Shown: one piece after another, positions 38,717 to 49,118 of the stretch
Layout: the number at the start of each line of letters is the position of its first letter
Numbering within the stretch: position 1 is the first letter of the stretch
DNA from: Chitinophaga sedimenti
GTDB taxonomy: Bacteria; Bacteroidota; Bacteroidia; Chitinophagales; Chitinophagaceae
NCBI RefSeq assembly: GCF_023156195.1
Contig: NZ_JAKUKA010000001.1
Coordinates: forward strand, 1,426,001 to 1,490,000
DNA length: 64,000 bases
Reading direction: 5' to 3'
Translations under genes and position numbers: made by a program
The notes under the pieces: generated by a model
What the model was told of the DNA's origin: nothing
Databases searched by the model: none
What the model saw: the letters and a program-made list of their open reading frames with translations, nothing else

Positions 38717-40270
38717 CTAACGGCTACCTAAACTTGGTTGCGCCGCCTGTTTACGGGGCAGCTTTTCATCGCGCTGCGCGGTGTTGTATACAAAGGCGGC
38801 AATCACCACCGCTGCCTGTTTCAAATCATCTTCCACCAAATGATCGTACGTGTCCATGTTGCTATGGTGCGTGCGGGTATTGTATTCTATCGGGTCCTGT
38901 ATAAACTGGAAGCCGGGCAGTCCGAGTGCGTCGAACGACTGGTGATCGGTACCGCCGGTATTGCGTATTGTTACCGTGGTGGCGCCCAGGTCGGCAAAGG
39001 GTTTCAGCCATTCGGTAAAGATGGGGTTACAGGCTTCGTTGCCCTGCAGGTAAATGCCGCGCACTTTACCGGTACCATTATCCAGGTTGAAATAACCGGA
39101 GAACTTTGATTTCGCGTCTGCGGTCGCAAACTCCTTTTTCGTGTAAGCCCCGGATCCTAATAACCCCTGCTCTTCGCCGCTCCACAAGGCAATGCGGATG
39201 GTGCGGCGTGGTTGTACGCCAATCGCTTTCAGGATGCGCAGGGCTTCCATCATCACCGCACAACCGGCAGCATTATCGGTGGCGCCACTGCCGCCATGCC
39301 AGCTGTCGAGGTGCCCGCCCAACATCACCAGTTCCGATTGCAGTTGCGGATCGGTGCCGGGCATTTCGGCCAGTACGTTGTAAGCTTTGGTGTCGTTGGT
39401 GTTCGTGCGTATTGCAATGTCGATGTCGAGTTTCACGGGAATATCTGCACGCAACATGCGCACCAGCGGCATGTAATCTTCAATCGTCATCGCCATGCTG
39501 GGAAAGCCGTCTGCCGCTTTGGGATCGTAGAGCCCACCGCTGGCCACGAAGATGGTGCCGTCGTGGTTGCGGTTGCCGGTGCTCAGTAAAGCGATGGCGC
39601 CTTCCGTTTCGGCCATTTTGCGCAGGGAAGGGGTGAGAAATACGTTGCGCCTTACCTGTAAGCGCGCCTGTTCTGCGGCGCGACGCTGAGCGGCCGTATC
39701 ACGCGGTGCGGCGGACCTGTTTGTCGCCGATTGCATGTCGGCCAATTGCTCGTCGGTAAAACGTACTGCATCCGCTTTAAAACTCTGTTGATAAGGATCT
39801 TCGCGGTCCAGTACCAGTATTTTGCCTTTCAGCTTTCCTTTTAACGAGGCTAAGTAGACAGAGTCGCTGCCGGTAATCAATATCGCGGGAGCGCTTTTTA
39901 ATCCCTTCGTGCCGCTGGTCCAGCTGGGTGGAAAGGCGATCAGCGGGCGGTAATATGGTGCGGTTAACGCAAGGTAGGAACGGGTGAGTTCCCAGCTTTT
40001 ACCGAACTCGCCCCAGGCTTCAGTGCGCGCGTTTTGCAGTCCCCAGCTCGTCATCTGGCGAATGGCATAATCTGCGGCGCGTTTGTAACCCGGGCTGTTC
40101 GTCAGTCGCGGCCCTGCCACGTCTGTCAGTTGAAAAGCGATGTTCATCACCTGCGAGCGTTGCAGGCCTTCTTCGCGTATCTTTTGCATCACAGCGGCAT
40201 CGGGCTGGTCCTGTGCGTAGGTAATAACGGGTAACAACACGAGGAGTGTCAGTTGGCTAAACTTTCTCAT
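38717..40270 (-). CDS. Secreted M28 family metallopeptidase
   Basis: 517 residues with a signal peptide (MRKFSQLTLLVLLPVITYAQ). A PA-like insertion (APAILITGSDSVYLASLKGKL) precedes the M28 peptidase domain. The two-zinc ligands are visible in VMLGGHLDSWHGGSGATDNA (His, Asp), WSGEEQGLLGSGAY (catalytic Glu, zinc Glu), GYFNLDNGTG (Asp) and THHSNMDTYDHL (His). It is an exopeptidase acting in the periplasm or outside. Its stop is adjacent to the convergent LD-carboxypeptidase stop. Confidence 0.92.
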   Translation of the reverse strand: MRKFSQLTLLVLLPVITYAQDQPDAAVMQKIREEGLQRSQVMNIAFQLTDVAGPRLTNSPGYKRAADYAIRQMTSWGLQNARTEAWGEFGKSWELTRSYLALTAPYYRPLIAFPPSWTSGTKGLKSAPAILITGSDSVYLASLKGKLKGKILVLDREDPYQQSFKADAVRFTDEQLADMQSATNRSAAPRDTAAQRRAAEQARLQVRRNVFLTPSLRKMAETEGAIALLSTGNRNHDGTIFVASGGLYDPKAADGFPSMAMTIEDYMPLVRMLRADIPVKLDIDIAIRTNTNDTKAYNVLAEMPGTDPQLQSELVMLGGHLDSWHGGSGATDNAAGCAVMMEALRILKAIGVQPRRTIRIALWSGEEQGLLGSGAYTKKEFATADAKSKFSGYFNLDNGTGKVRGIYLQGNEACNPIFTEWLKPFADLGATTVTIRNTGGTDHQSFDALGLPGFQFIQDPIEYNTRTHHSNMDTYDHLVEDDLKQAAVVIAAFVYNTAQRDEKLPRKQAAQPSLGSR

Positions 40271-40424
40271 AAATAAAACGGGGTTTGATCAATTTAAGAT
40301 AACCATATTTTTCCTGCTTTACATCGCTAATTCGATAAGTGGCAGCGTTGCGTATAACTACGCAGTTCTGTAAATCCTTTTTTATGCTGATGCAGGTGCG
40401 CTGACGATGCAGCAACTTTGCAAC

Positions 40425-41726
40425 ATGTCACAACCCCGCGTTTTATTCGCCCACGTTCCCTTCGATGGGCATTATTATCCCCTTACCGGCCTTGCCATGT
40501 ACCTGGTGGAGCAAGGCTACGACGTACGCTGGTACAGCGGTACCGCGCACGCTGAAAAGATAGCAGCGATGGGCATCCCGGTATTCCCGTTTAAGCGCGC
40601 GGTCGAATTGAATCAATCTAACACAGATGAATTATTTCCCGAACGCCGGCAACTGAAAGGCAAAATCGCTAAACTGAAATTTGATGTGCGGCAGTTTATT
40701 GCCCGTGCGCCGGAGTATTACGAAGACCTGCAGGAAATCAAAGCCCGCTTTCCTTTTGATGTATTGGTGTGTGATGCGGCTTTTACCGGTGCCTGCCTCG
40801 TAAAAGCGTTGATGCGCATCCCGGTTGTGGCCGTGGGCGTGTTCCCGTTATCGGTGTCTTCCCGCGATCTGCCGCCCAATGGTATGGGTTTAACGCCTGC
40901 CCGCAATGGTTTCGAAAAGTTGAAACACGCGGGCCTCCGTTGGATGTCGCGGAACGTATTGTTTGCCGGTGCCTTGAAACAGACCAATCGTATTTTCACC
41001 CGCTACGGCGTTAATACCTACAATGGTCTGGTGTTCGATGTGTTGCCTAAACGCTGCGACCTGCTGCTGCAGAGCGGTGCGCCGGGTTTCGAATACCAAC
41101 GCAGCGATTTGCCGAACAATGTACGGTTCGTGGGTTCGCTGCTGCCATTCCGCGCCAAAGCCCCGGCGCCTTTCCATTTGCAATCGCGGCTGGCTTCGTA
41201 TGGGCGTATCATCCTGGTAACACAGGGTACGGTGGAAAAGGACCCGGAAAAGCTGCTGGTGCCTACGCTCGAAGCGTTTAAAGACACGCCATACATGGTG
41301 GTGGCTACTACAGGTGGTTTCAACACGGCGCTGCTGCGCAAACGCTTTCCGCAAAACAATATCATTATAGAGGATTATATCGATTTTGACGGTGTGATGC
41401 CGCTGGTAAACGTGTATGTAACTAATGGCGGCTACGGCGGCGTCATGCAGGCCGTAAGCCATCAACTGCCGCTGGTGGTGGCGGGACTGCACGAAGGCAA
41501 GAACGAGATCAACGCCAGGGTAGGGTATTTTAAGCTCGGGATCGATCTGCGGACCGAGCGGCCAACCGCCTGGCAAGTCAGGTCGGCCATAGAGAAAGTC
41601 CTAAGCGATCACCGGTACAAAGAAAACGTACGCAACCTGGCCCGCGAGCTGGAGCGTTACCATCCCGGACGCGCTGCCGAACGGTATATCAAGGCGCTGC
41701 TGCACCTCTATCAACAAAAAAGGTAA
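40425..41726 (+). CDS. GT1-type (UGT/MGT) glycosyltransferase
   Basis: A GT-B fold enzyme of about 434 residues. The N-terminal half opens VLFAHVPFDGHYYPLTGLAM, the acceptor domain of macrolide/UDP-glycosyltransferase-like enzymes. The donor half contains ILVTQGTVEKDPEKLLVPTL, IEDYIDFDGVMPLVNVYVTN, GGYGGVMQAVSHQLPLVVAG and HEGKNEINARV. It transfers sugar from a nucleotide donor to a small lipophilic acceptor that is not known. The preferred start is ATG 40425. A second ATG at 40407 would add six residues. It has no signal peptide. Confidence 0.87.
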   Translation: MSQPRVLFAHVPFDGHYYPLTGLAMYLVEQGYDVRWYSGTAHAEKIAAMGIPVFPFKRAVELNQSNTDELFPERRQLKGKIAKLKFDVRQFIARAPEYYEDLQEIKARFPFDVLVCDAAFTGACLVKALMRIPVVAVGVFPLSVSSRDLPPNGMGLTPARNGFEKLKHAGLRWMSRNVLFAGALKQTNRIFTRYGVNTYNGLVFDVLPKRCDLLLQSGAPGFEYQRSDLPNNVRFVGSLLPFRAKAPAPFHLQSRLASYGRIILVTQGTVEKDPEKLLVPTLEAFKDTPYMVVATTGGFNTALLRKRFPQNNIIIEDYIDFDGVMPLVNVYVTNGGYGGVMQAVSHQLPLVVAGLHEGKNEINARVGYFKLGIDLRTERPTAWQVRSAIEKVLSDHRYKENVRNLARELERYHPGRAAERYIKALLHLYQQKR

Positions 41727-41974
41727 GGGCTGAGGTAAGATAAACTTAACAGATAATAAGGGTAATTATGTTTAATATTGCCGGGATGCAAACAGCGTTC
41801 CGGCCATTTCAACGTTTAAAAACAGCATTTCGTCGGGTAATCTGGCTAACGTACCATGCAGCCGGCATGTTACAGCTATTCCCGCTTTTTAATTTGGAAT
41901 TATTGGTCTATATTGGTTCCCAGCCAAAATCCAGGACAAAAATTAATACCCGTTACCGCGTCTTTTATAATTGT

Positions 41975-42718
41975 ATGAATCGTTTTACCAGGATTTATTG
42001 TATTGTTTTTTGCTTAACCGCCCTGCGCAGCGTTTCGTTTGCCCAGGACCAAACGGCAGATACCTCCGTGCGCCAGTCGGCCATCCGCAATGCCGAAGCC
42101 TACTATCATAAAGTAATCGGCGGGCAGTCGCGCCTCTATAACGGCAGCGAATACGTGCCTTACCCTTTTGCACTCAACGAGGGCAGCCACTTTTTTATGT
42201 CGGACAGTCTCCTCCGTGGTACTGTTTCCTACGATGGCATGTACTTCGAAGACGTACCCATGATGTTTGATATGGTGAAGGACCAGCTGGTGGTGCAGCA
42301 AGTGGGCAACTTCTTCCGCATTTACCTGGTGAACGAAAAGCTCTCGGAGTTCACTATTGCAGGACATACATTCGTACGCATTGTACCCGACAGTCTTAAC
42401 GCCCGGGTGATGAGCACCGGGTTCTACGACCGCCTGTACCAGGGTAAAACCGGGGTATACATGCGCACCCAGAAAATGATCCAGGAAGCGACGAATAACG
42501 ATGGCATCAAACGTACCATTAACCAGGTGGTGCGATATTACGTGTTAAAGGACGGGAAATTCCATCCTGTTAAGAATGAGAAATCGGTGCTGGCGCTGAT
42601 GGGAGACCAGAAAAAGGAAGTGCGTCAATACCTGCGCAAAAACAAGATCCGCTATAAAAAGAACCGTGCAAACGCCATTGCCCGCACAGTGGCTTACTAT
42701 GACCAATTGATCAAGTAA
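41975..42718 (+). CDS. Secreted hypothetical protein, first gene of the receptor locus
   Basis: ATG 41975 begins a signal peptide (MNRFTRIYCIVFCLTALRSVSFAQ). The rest, about 223 residues, is beta-rich early (YVPYPFALNEGSHFFMSDSL) and ends in a basic helix (KNKIRYKKNRANAIARTVAY). It is not recognised by motif, but its position four nt upstream of the TonB receptor gene implies a shared transcript. It may be a periplasmic or surface partner. The 248-nt gap before it shows no gene, only AT-rich DNA. Confidence 0.7.
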   Translation: MNRFTRIYCIVFCLTALRSVSFAQDQTADTSVRQSAIRNAEAYYHKVIGGQSRLYNGSEYVPYPFALNEGSHFFMSDSLLRGTVSYDGMYFEDVPMMFDMVKDQLVVQQVGNFFRIYLVNEKLSEFTIAGHTFVRIVPDSLNARVMSTGFYDRLYQGKTGVYMRTQKMIQEATNNDGIKRTINQVVRYYVLKDGKFHPVKNEKSVLALMGDQKKEVRQYLRKNKIRYKKNRANAIARTVAYYDQLIK

Positions 42719-42722
42719 AATC

Positions 42723-45492
42723 ATGCTTTTACGCTTTAATCTGCTTTGTATTACCCTGCTGCTGCTCTTTTCCTCCACGCGTGCCCAAACGCCGGAGAAA
42801 ATGATAACGGCAGACTTCACCGATGTGTCGGTGGAGCGCTTCCTGCTGTCGCTGGAGGCCCGCACGGGATACCGCTTTTTTATGATACCGCGCAACTGGA
42901 CAGTGTGCGCATTACGGTAAGCGTAAAGGACGCCCCGCTCACGCAGGTGTTGCAGAAAGCCCTGGCCGGCACGCCGCTGAACTTCGCGATCGACGGCAAC
43001 CGGGTATACGTGGTAAAGGAAAGAACCATCCGCCTGTCGCTGCCGGAAGAGTATTTCGTGCGCAGGGTGGTGGATCTGGCCAACCGAAGAAAAACGAGGA
43101 GGTGATCGACTATGCGCAGGGCGCCAAACCCGTGCAGGAAGCGACGCTCGAAAATAAACTCTATGTCATTGGTACCCCCGGCGGCAGTAAAGACCCCACG
43201 GTGAACCTGGCCGGTTATATCCGCAACACGCAAACCGGCGAACCGGTAATCGGGGTATCGGTGTATGTTGATGCGCCTAAACGTATCGGCGTGGCCACCG
43301 ACCAGTACGGCTATTATTCCATCAATCTTCCCCGCGGCCGGCACGTGCTGCACATCCAGAGCATTGGCATGCGCGATACCCGCCGCCAGGTGATGCTGAA
43401 CGATCATGGTAAACTGAACATCGAACTGGCAGAGCAGGTGATTTCACTGAAACACGTAACTATTACCGGTGAGAAAGCCGGTAACGTACGCGGTACACAA
43501 ATGGGCGTGGAGAAGCTGAGCATTAAAACCATCAAACAGGTGCCCGCGGTATTCGGCGAGGCGGACATCCTTCGCGTGGTGCTGACGCTGCCCGGTGTGA
43601 AGTCGGTAGGGGAAGCCAGCACGGGCTTTAATGTACGCGGCGGCGCAGCCGACCAAAACCTCATCCTGTTCAACGATGCCACCATCTATAATCCATCCCA
43701 CTTCTTCGGCATGTTCTCCACGTTTAACCCCGAGGTGGTGAAGAGCGTGGAACTGTATAAGGCAAGCATCCCCGCGAAATACGGCGGCCGCCTGTCTTCG
43801 GTGCTGGCGGTGGATGGCCGTGAGGGTAACAAGAAGAAGTTCGCAGGCGTAGGTGGTATCGGGCTGCTCACCAGCCGTATCAACCTCGAAGGCCCGCTGG
43901 TCAACGACCGCACTTCCTTTGTATTCGGCGCGCGTACCACGTATGCCAACTGGATGCTGAAGTTGCTGCCGCAGGAATATGAGAACAGCAAAGTAAATTT
44001 CTACGATGTAAACCTGTTGTTAAGTCACGAGGATAAAAAGAAAAAGAACAACTTCTACCTGACTACCTACCTGAGCCGCGACCGGTTTGCGCTGAACAGC
44101 GATACGACCTACGGCTACGGCAATAAAAACATCTCCTTTAAATGGAAACATGCCTTTAACAGCAAGTTCTCCGGGATGGTGACGGCGGGATATGATTTTT
44201 ACGATTACAACATCAACAGCGACGCAAAAGAGCTGGAGGCCTATAAAATGAAGTTTGACATCGGGCAGGCAAACCTGAAATTCGATTTTAATTACTACCT
44301 CAACTCGAGCCATACGCTGGATTTCGGCGTCAGCAACATCCTTTATAAGCTGCACCCCGGCAGCTATGAGCCGGTAGGCAAGGAGTCCGAAGTGATTGCC
44401 GATATTATGGAGCCGGAGCAGGGAATGGAGAGTGCCGCGTACATTGCGGACCACTGGACGATCACGGATAAAATTTCCCTGGATGCAGGCATCCGCTGGT
44501 CGATGTTCAATTATCTCGGCCCCCGCACCGTGAATTACTACCCGGCCGGCGTATCGCGCACGGATGAAAACCTGATCGAAAGTAAGCAACATCACCGCGG
44601 CGATTTCATCAACAATTACAATGGCCCGGAATACCGCGTTGGTGCAAGGTTTGCGACAAGCGCTACCTCGTCGCTGAAAGTATCCTACAACACCATGCGC
44701 CAGTACATTCATATGCTGTCGAATACCACGGCCATTGCACCGACCGACATCTGGAAACTAAGCGATCCGAATATCAAACCACAGCGTGGCGACCAGGTGG
44801 CATTAGGGTTCTATAAAAACTTCAAATCGAACACGATAGAAACATCGGTAGAAGTATACTATAAAAACCTGCACGATTACCTGGATTACAAGAGCGGCGC
44901 TTCGCTGGTACTGAACCACAAACTGGAGCAGGACGTGATTAACACAAAAGGCAAAGCGTATGGCGTGGAACTGATGGTTAAAAAGCTGACGGGTAAACTG
45001 AATGGCTGGATCAGTTATACTTACTCGCGTACCCTGTTGAAGGTAGATGATCCGACGACGACGGAAACCGTGAACAAGGGCGATTTTTATCCGTCCAATT
45101 ACGATAAACCGCACGATGTAACCATGGTGGGCAACTACCGCTTCTCGCACCGCGTGAGCTTTTCACTGAATACTACCTACAGCACGGGCCGGCCGATTAC
45201 GCTGCCGATCGGCAAGTACGAATACGCCGGCGCGGTGCGCACGCTGTATTCCGACCGCAATGCCTATCGCATACCCGACTACTTCCGCATGGACATGTCG
45301 CTTAATATCGAGGGCAACCACAAGGTGCACCAGAAAACCCATAACTCCCGGACGTTTGGCGTGTACAACCTGACGGCGCGCAGGAACGCATATTCGGTGT
45401 ATTTCGTGTCGGAGAATGGATATGTAAAGGGATACAAGCTGTCGATCTTCGGCGCGGCCATTCCATTTGTGAACTTTAACATCAGATTTTAA
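42723..45492 (+). CDS. TonB-dependent receptor with STN domain, frameshifted
   Basis: After a signal peptide (ending STRAQ) come an STN secretin/TonB N-terminal domain (ITADFTDVSVERFLLSLEAR), a carboxypeptidase-like beta-sandwich (GYIRNTQTGEPVIGVSVYVD), a plug (DILRVVLTLPGVKSVGEAST, with FNVRGGAADQNLILFNDA) and a barrel ending in FNIRF. Two breaks near 42884 and 43090 fall in homopolymers and are fixed by one base each. An STN domain usually means transcriptional signalling to a FecR-type regulator, but none is adjacent. The ligand is unknown. Confidence 0.9.
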
Positions 45493-45495
45493 GAT

Positions 45496-46637
45496 ATGCG
45501 CAACCGACTTATATACGCCCTGCTGGGTGTGGTGCTGCTGGCTACCGGCGCAGGTTGTAAGGATCCGTACACACCGGATATCACCACCAGGAACCTGAAC
45601 TACCCGGTGGTGGAAGGTGAGATCATTAACGGCCAGGCGGAAACTATTTTTAAGTTGAGCCGCACCGCTATGATGGCCGACACCTCTTACATCAAAGACG
45701 AATTGAATGCCGATATACGCGTGGAAGGCGACGACAACAGCAGCCGGCAACTGGCAGGCATCGGCGGTGGCCGTTACACGGCTGGTATACTGAACCTTAA
45801 CACGGCTGCAAAATACCGCGTGCACATCCGCACGAGCGACGGTAAAGAATATGCATCCGCCTTTGTGAACGTGCATACCAATCCGCCGATCGATAGCGTA
45901 ACCTGGCGCTGGGAGCCGGCCGAAGGGGTAAAAGTGTTCGTGCATACGCACGATCCGGCTAACAATACCCGCTATTACCGCTGGCAGTATGAAGAAACAT
46001 GGGAGCATGACGTATACTATATTTCGGCGATGAAGTACGTGACGCCGCCGCCCCGGGTGATAGAAAGACCCGCCAATGAAACGCTGCCGATACGTTGCTG
46101 GCAGTACGAGAATTCGTCCAGCATCATCATTCATTCTACCGCACGTTTGCAGAACGATATCGTGAAAGACAAACAGCTACTGACAGTGCCAAACGGCTCC
46201 TGGAAAATGGGAGTGAAATATACGGTGCTGGTGAAACAGTTCACCATGGATAAACAGGCGTTCGACTACTGGCAGATGATGAAGCGTAATACGGAATCAC
46301 TCGGCTCCATCTTTGATCCCCAGCCTTCCGAATCGCGGGGTAATATAACCTGCCTGACCAACCCGTCGGAACCGGTGATCGGCTGGGTAAGTGCGGGATC
46401 TGTGCAGGAACAGCGTATCTGGATCAGCCGCAGCCAGCTGATCGGCTGGCGTTACTCGCTGATCTGCGAGGAAACGCAGGTGCCGGCGATCGCAGACAGC
46501 CGGAGATTTATTTCGGCAGTGGCATGTTAACGCCCATTTCAGAGAACCCGGCCGACGGCAGGGTGCTGGGTGTACCGCGCTATTGCGCCGATTGTTCCAC
46601 CAGGGCCAATCCGCAGAAACCTATTTACTGGCAATAA
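45496..46637 (+). CDS. DUF4249 lipoprotein, frameshifted
   Basis: Starts 3 nt after the receptor stop. The lipobox is GAGC in MRNRLIYALLGVVLLATGAGC, so it is a lipoprotein, likely on the outer membrane. DUF4249 partners TonB receptors in Bacteroidota. A G lost near 46492 restores VPADRRQPEIYFGSGM and the tail GRVLGVPRYCADCSTRANPQ, ending in TAA 46635-46637. The cysteine pair CADC near the end is a typical feature. The ligand is unknown. Confidence 0.85.
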
Positions 46638-46657
46638 CCGATAACGATATTATTCGA

Positions 46658-48976
46658 ATGATAAAGAAACTGATTTATATCCTTGCTGTACTCGCCCTGC
46701 CGTTGCAACTGGCGGCACAGTCGGTATTGCAGTCGTCGCTCGACCAGTACCGCCGCAAAGTGTTCCAGGAGAAAGTGTATGTGCATACCGACAAGGAATT
46801 TTATGTAGCGGGAGAAATCATGTGGTTCAAGGTGTACAATGTGGACGCCTCCCGGCATCAACTGGCCGACGTGAGCAAGGTGGCGTACGTGGATGTACTG
46901 GACCAGCAGAACCACCCGGTAATGCAGGCAAAGGTGGAACTGAAGAATGGCACGGGCAGCGGATCGGTATATGTACCGGTACTGCTGAATACCGGCACCT
47001 ACAAACTGCGCGGCTATACCGCCCGGATGAAGAACTTCGACCCTTCGACCTATTATGAAAAGACGGTAACCTTCGTCAATACACAGAAAGTACTGGATAT
47101 ACCCGCGAATGAACCACCGAAATATGATATCCGGTTTTTCCCCGAAGGCGGTTACCTGGTAAAAGATCTGCAAAGTAAAGTCGCATTCACGGTGAAGGAT
47201 TTCGCCGGTAATGACCTGTCGTATACCGGTGCGGTGCTGGACCAATTCAATGATACCGTCGTAACCTTCACACCGGCTAAAAACAGTGCCGGCACGTTCC
47301 TGTTCACCCCAAGGGAAAATCGCGTATATCATGCGGTGATTCGTCCTGCCGGGGCAGCGCCGGTGACGGCGAAACTGCCGGAAGTGAAGGCGGCCGGTTA
47401 TGTAATGGCGTTAACGACGGAAGGCAACAATGTCAAAATAACCGTTAGTGCCGCCAATGCCCCGGGCGACGGCGTATACCTGCTGGCGCATACCCGCCAG
47501 GTGGTGAAAGTGGGAGAGAGCAGGTCGCTGAAAGACGGGCGCGTGGAGTTTATCGTGGACAAGAATAAGCTCGGAGATGGGGTTACACATTTCACGGTGT
47601 TTAATATGGACAGGCAGCCGCTCTGCGAACGCCTGTATTTCAAGCGCCCGAAAACGATGGAGATTGGCGCGGCGACAGATAAAGCGCAATATGGTGTGCG
47701 CGAAAAAGTAGCCATCAATATCAATGCAAAGGATGCCGTGAGCATGTCGATGGCCGTGTACCGCCTCGATTCGCTGCAGGTGCCGGCTGCGGATGATATT
47801 ACCACTGCCTTTTACCTTACTGCCGATATAGGCGGCTACGTAGCCAATGCCGCGTCGTACCTGGACGATGAAGCAGCAATGGATAACCTGTTGTTAACCC
47901 GCGGCTGGCGTAGGTTCCGCTGGGACGATGTGTTGGATACGAACAAGAAACCCGCCTTCCAGTATGCACCGGAATTCAACGGCCACCTGATTACCGGCCG
48001 GGTGATCGACACCCGCAACAACAGGCCCACTTCCAGTATCGCTACATTCCTTTCTGTACCCGGTCCCACGGTAGAGTTTTATACATCACTGAGCGATGCG
48101 CAGGGCAATGTACGCTACGACGTGCGCGATTTTTATGGTCCCAGCGAGGTGATCGCACAAACCGATGGACAGAAAGACAGCATGTACCGCATCGATATTC
48201 ACAGTCCCTTTTCCGACAGCATTTCCAACATGCCCTGGCCGCAGCAGCCACTGAGCGAGATCTATGCGCAAACGTTGAACAGGCGGAGCATCAATATGCA
48301 GGTACAGAACATCTTTACCGGTGAGCGGATGAAACGAGTAATCTTTCCGGACGTGGATACGTCGGCCTTTTACGGCAAGCCGGACGCGCGGTACATGCTC
48401 GACGATTATACCCGCTTCACCACCATGGAAGAAGTACTGCGCGAGTATGTACTGGGCGTAAATGTACGCCGCCGCAATAACCGCTTCGTATTGTACGCAC
48501 TGGACATGCCCACCCGCAACTTCTTTACGGGCAACCCGCTGGTATTGCTGGATGGCGTGCCCATGTTCAATATGGATAAAGTACTGGCTTACGACCCGTT
48601 AAAAGTTCGCAAGATGGAAGTACTTACTAAACGCTATTTCCTCGGCGCCCTGTATTTCGACGGCGTCGTAAGCATGACCACTTACAAAGGCGATATCGGC
48701 GGTTACGAACTGGATGCCAATGCCACTGTGGTGGATTATGAAGGACTGCAGGTGCAACGCCAGTTTTATAGCCCCGACTACAGCACGGACGCCGATAAAG
48801 CCAGTCACTTGCCGGACTACCGCAACCAGCTCGCCTGGCGGCCGGAAGTAGCCTCAGCACCTGCGCAGACCTTCTTTACCTCCGACTTACCGGGCCGTTA
48901 CGTAGTAGTGTTGCAGGCATTGGGCGCTCACGGGCTTACCGGTAGCAAAACACTTTATTTTGAGGTGAAGGAATAA
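46658..48976 (+). CDS. MG2-domain protein with TonB-plug-like C-terminus
   Basis: 772 residues with a signal peptide (MIKKLIYILAVLALPLQLAAQ). Early sequence is an alpha-2-macroglobulin-like MG2 unit (VYVHTDKEFYVAGEIMWFKV), and further beta-sandwich repeats follow. The C-terminal part (LVLLDGVPMFNMDKVLAYDP and YFDGVVSMTTYKGDIGGYEL) resembles a TonB receptor plug without a barrel. Such large proteins occur in Bacteroidota next to receptors. It may be a surface accessory for ligand delivery, which is inference. ATG 46658 lies 20 nt after DUF4249. Confidence 0.8.
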   Translation: MIKKLIYILAVLALPLQLAAQSVLQSSLDQYRRKVFQEKVYVHTDKEFYVAGEIMWFKVYNVDASRHQLADVSKVAYVDVLDQQNHPVMQAKVELKNGTGSGSVYVPVLLNTGTYKLRGYTARMKNFDPSTYYEKTVTFVNTQKVLDIPANEPPKYDIRFFPEGGYLVKDLQSKVAFTVKDFAGNDLSYTGAVLDQFNDTVVTFTPAKNSAGTFLFTPRENRVYHAVIRPAGAAPVTAKLPEVKAAGYVMALTTEGNNVKITVSAANAPGDGVYLLAHTRQVVKVGESRSLKDGRVEFIVDKNKLGDGVTHFTVFNMDRQPLCERLYFKRPKTMEIGAATDKAQYGVREKVAININAKDAVSMSMAVYRLDSLQVPAADDITTAFYLTADIGGYVANAASYLDDEAAMDNLLLTRGWRRFRWDDVLDTNKKPAFQYAPEFNGHLITGRVIDTRNNRPTSSIATFLSVPGPTVEFYTSLSDAQGNVRYDVRDFYGPSEVIAQTDGQKDSMYRIDIHSPFSDSISNMPWPQQPLSEIYAQTLNRRSINMQVQNIFTGERMKRVIFPDVDTSAFYGKPDARYMLDDYTRFTTMEEVLREYVLGVNVRRRNNRFVLYALDMPTRNFFTGNPLVLLDGVPMFNMDKVLAYDPLKVRKMEVLTKRYFLGALYFDGVVSMTTYKGDIGGYELDANATVVDYEGLQVQRQFYSPDYSTDADKASHLPDYRNQLAWRPEVASAPAQTFFTSDLPGRYVVVLQALGAHGLTGSKTLYFEVKE

Positions 48977-49004
48977 ACCTAAACAGCATAATTTGTCGGT
49001 GCAG

Positions 49005-49040
49005 CGCCGGCTTTCCTTTCGGGGAAGGCCGGCGTTATTT
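49005..49040 (+). terminator. Terminator after the receptor locus
   Basis: CGCCGGC (49005-49011) and GCCGGCG (49028-49034) form the closing stem of a longer hairpin with inner TTTCC/GGGAA pairing, followed by TTATTTG. It ends the 41975-48976 operon. Confidence 0.65.
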
Positions 49041-49049
49041 GTTAATAGT

Positions 49050-49080
49050 ATTGATAAAATTATTTAATATGTTATATTTG
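49050..49080 (+). promoter_or_regulatory. Bacteroidota-type promoter for the M24 gene
   Basis: ATTG (49050-49053), a 19-nt spacer and TATATTTG (49073-49080) fit the two-box consensus with one mismatch. It lies about 39 nt upstream of ATG 49119 and just after the terminator of the receptor operon, in an AT-rich gap. Confidence 0.55.
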
Positions 49081-49118
49081 ATCACTGGTGAATGCGCAAC
49101 CATATTTAATGAGAACCT

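Noticed and set aside
40413-40420. CAACTTTG as a promoter element for the glycosyltransferase
   Set aside because: It lacks the TA of the consensus and there is no TTTG box at the right distance, so it is not listed.
42723-43110. Programmed frameshifting in the TonB receptor gene
   Set aside because: Two breaks fall in homopolymers, like those in many unrelated genes here, with no conserved slippery sequence or downstream structure. Sequence error is simpler.
45163-46134. A 323-residue open frame on the minus strand
   Set aside because: It overlaps the end of the TonB receptor and most of DUF4249. It shows no domain, and its composition is that of an antisense frame of GC-rich coding DNA.
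46625-47332. A 235-residue open frame on the minus strand
   Set aside because: It is antisense to the MG2 protein, which has clear family motifs and a signal peptide.
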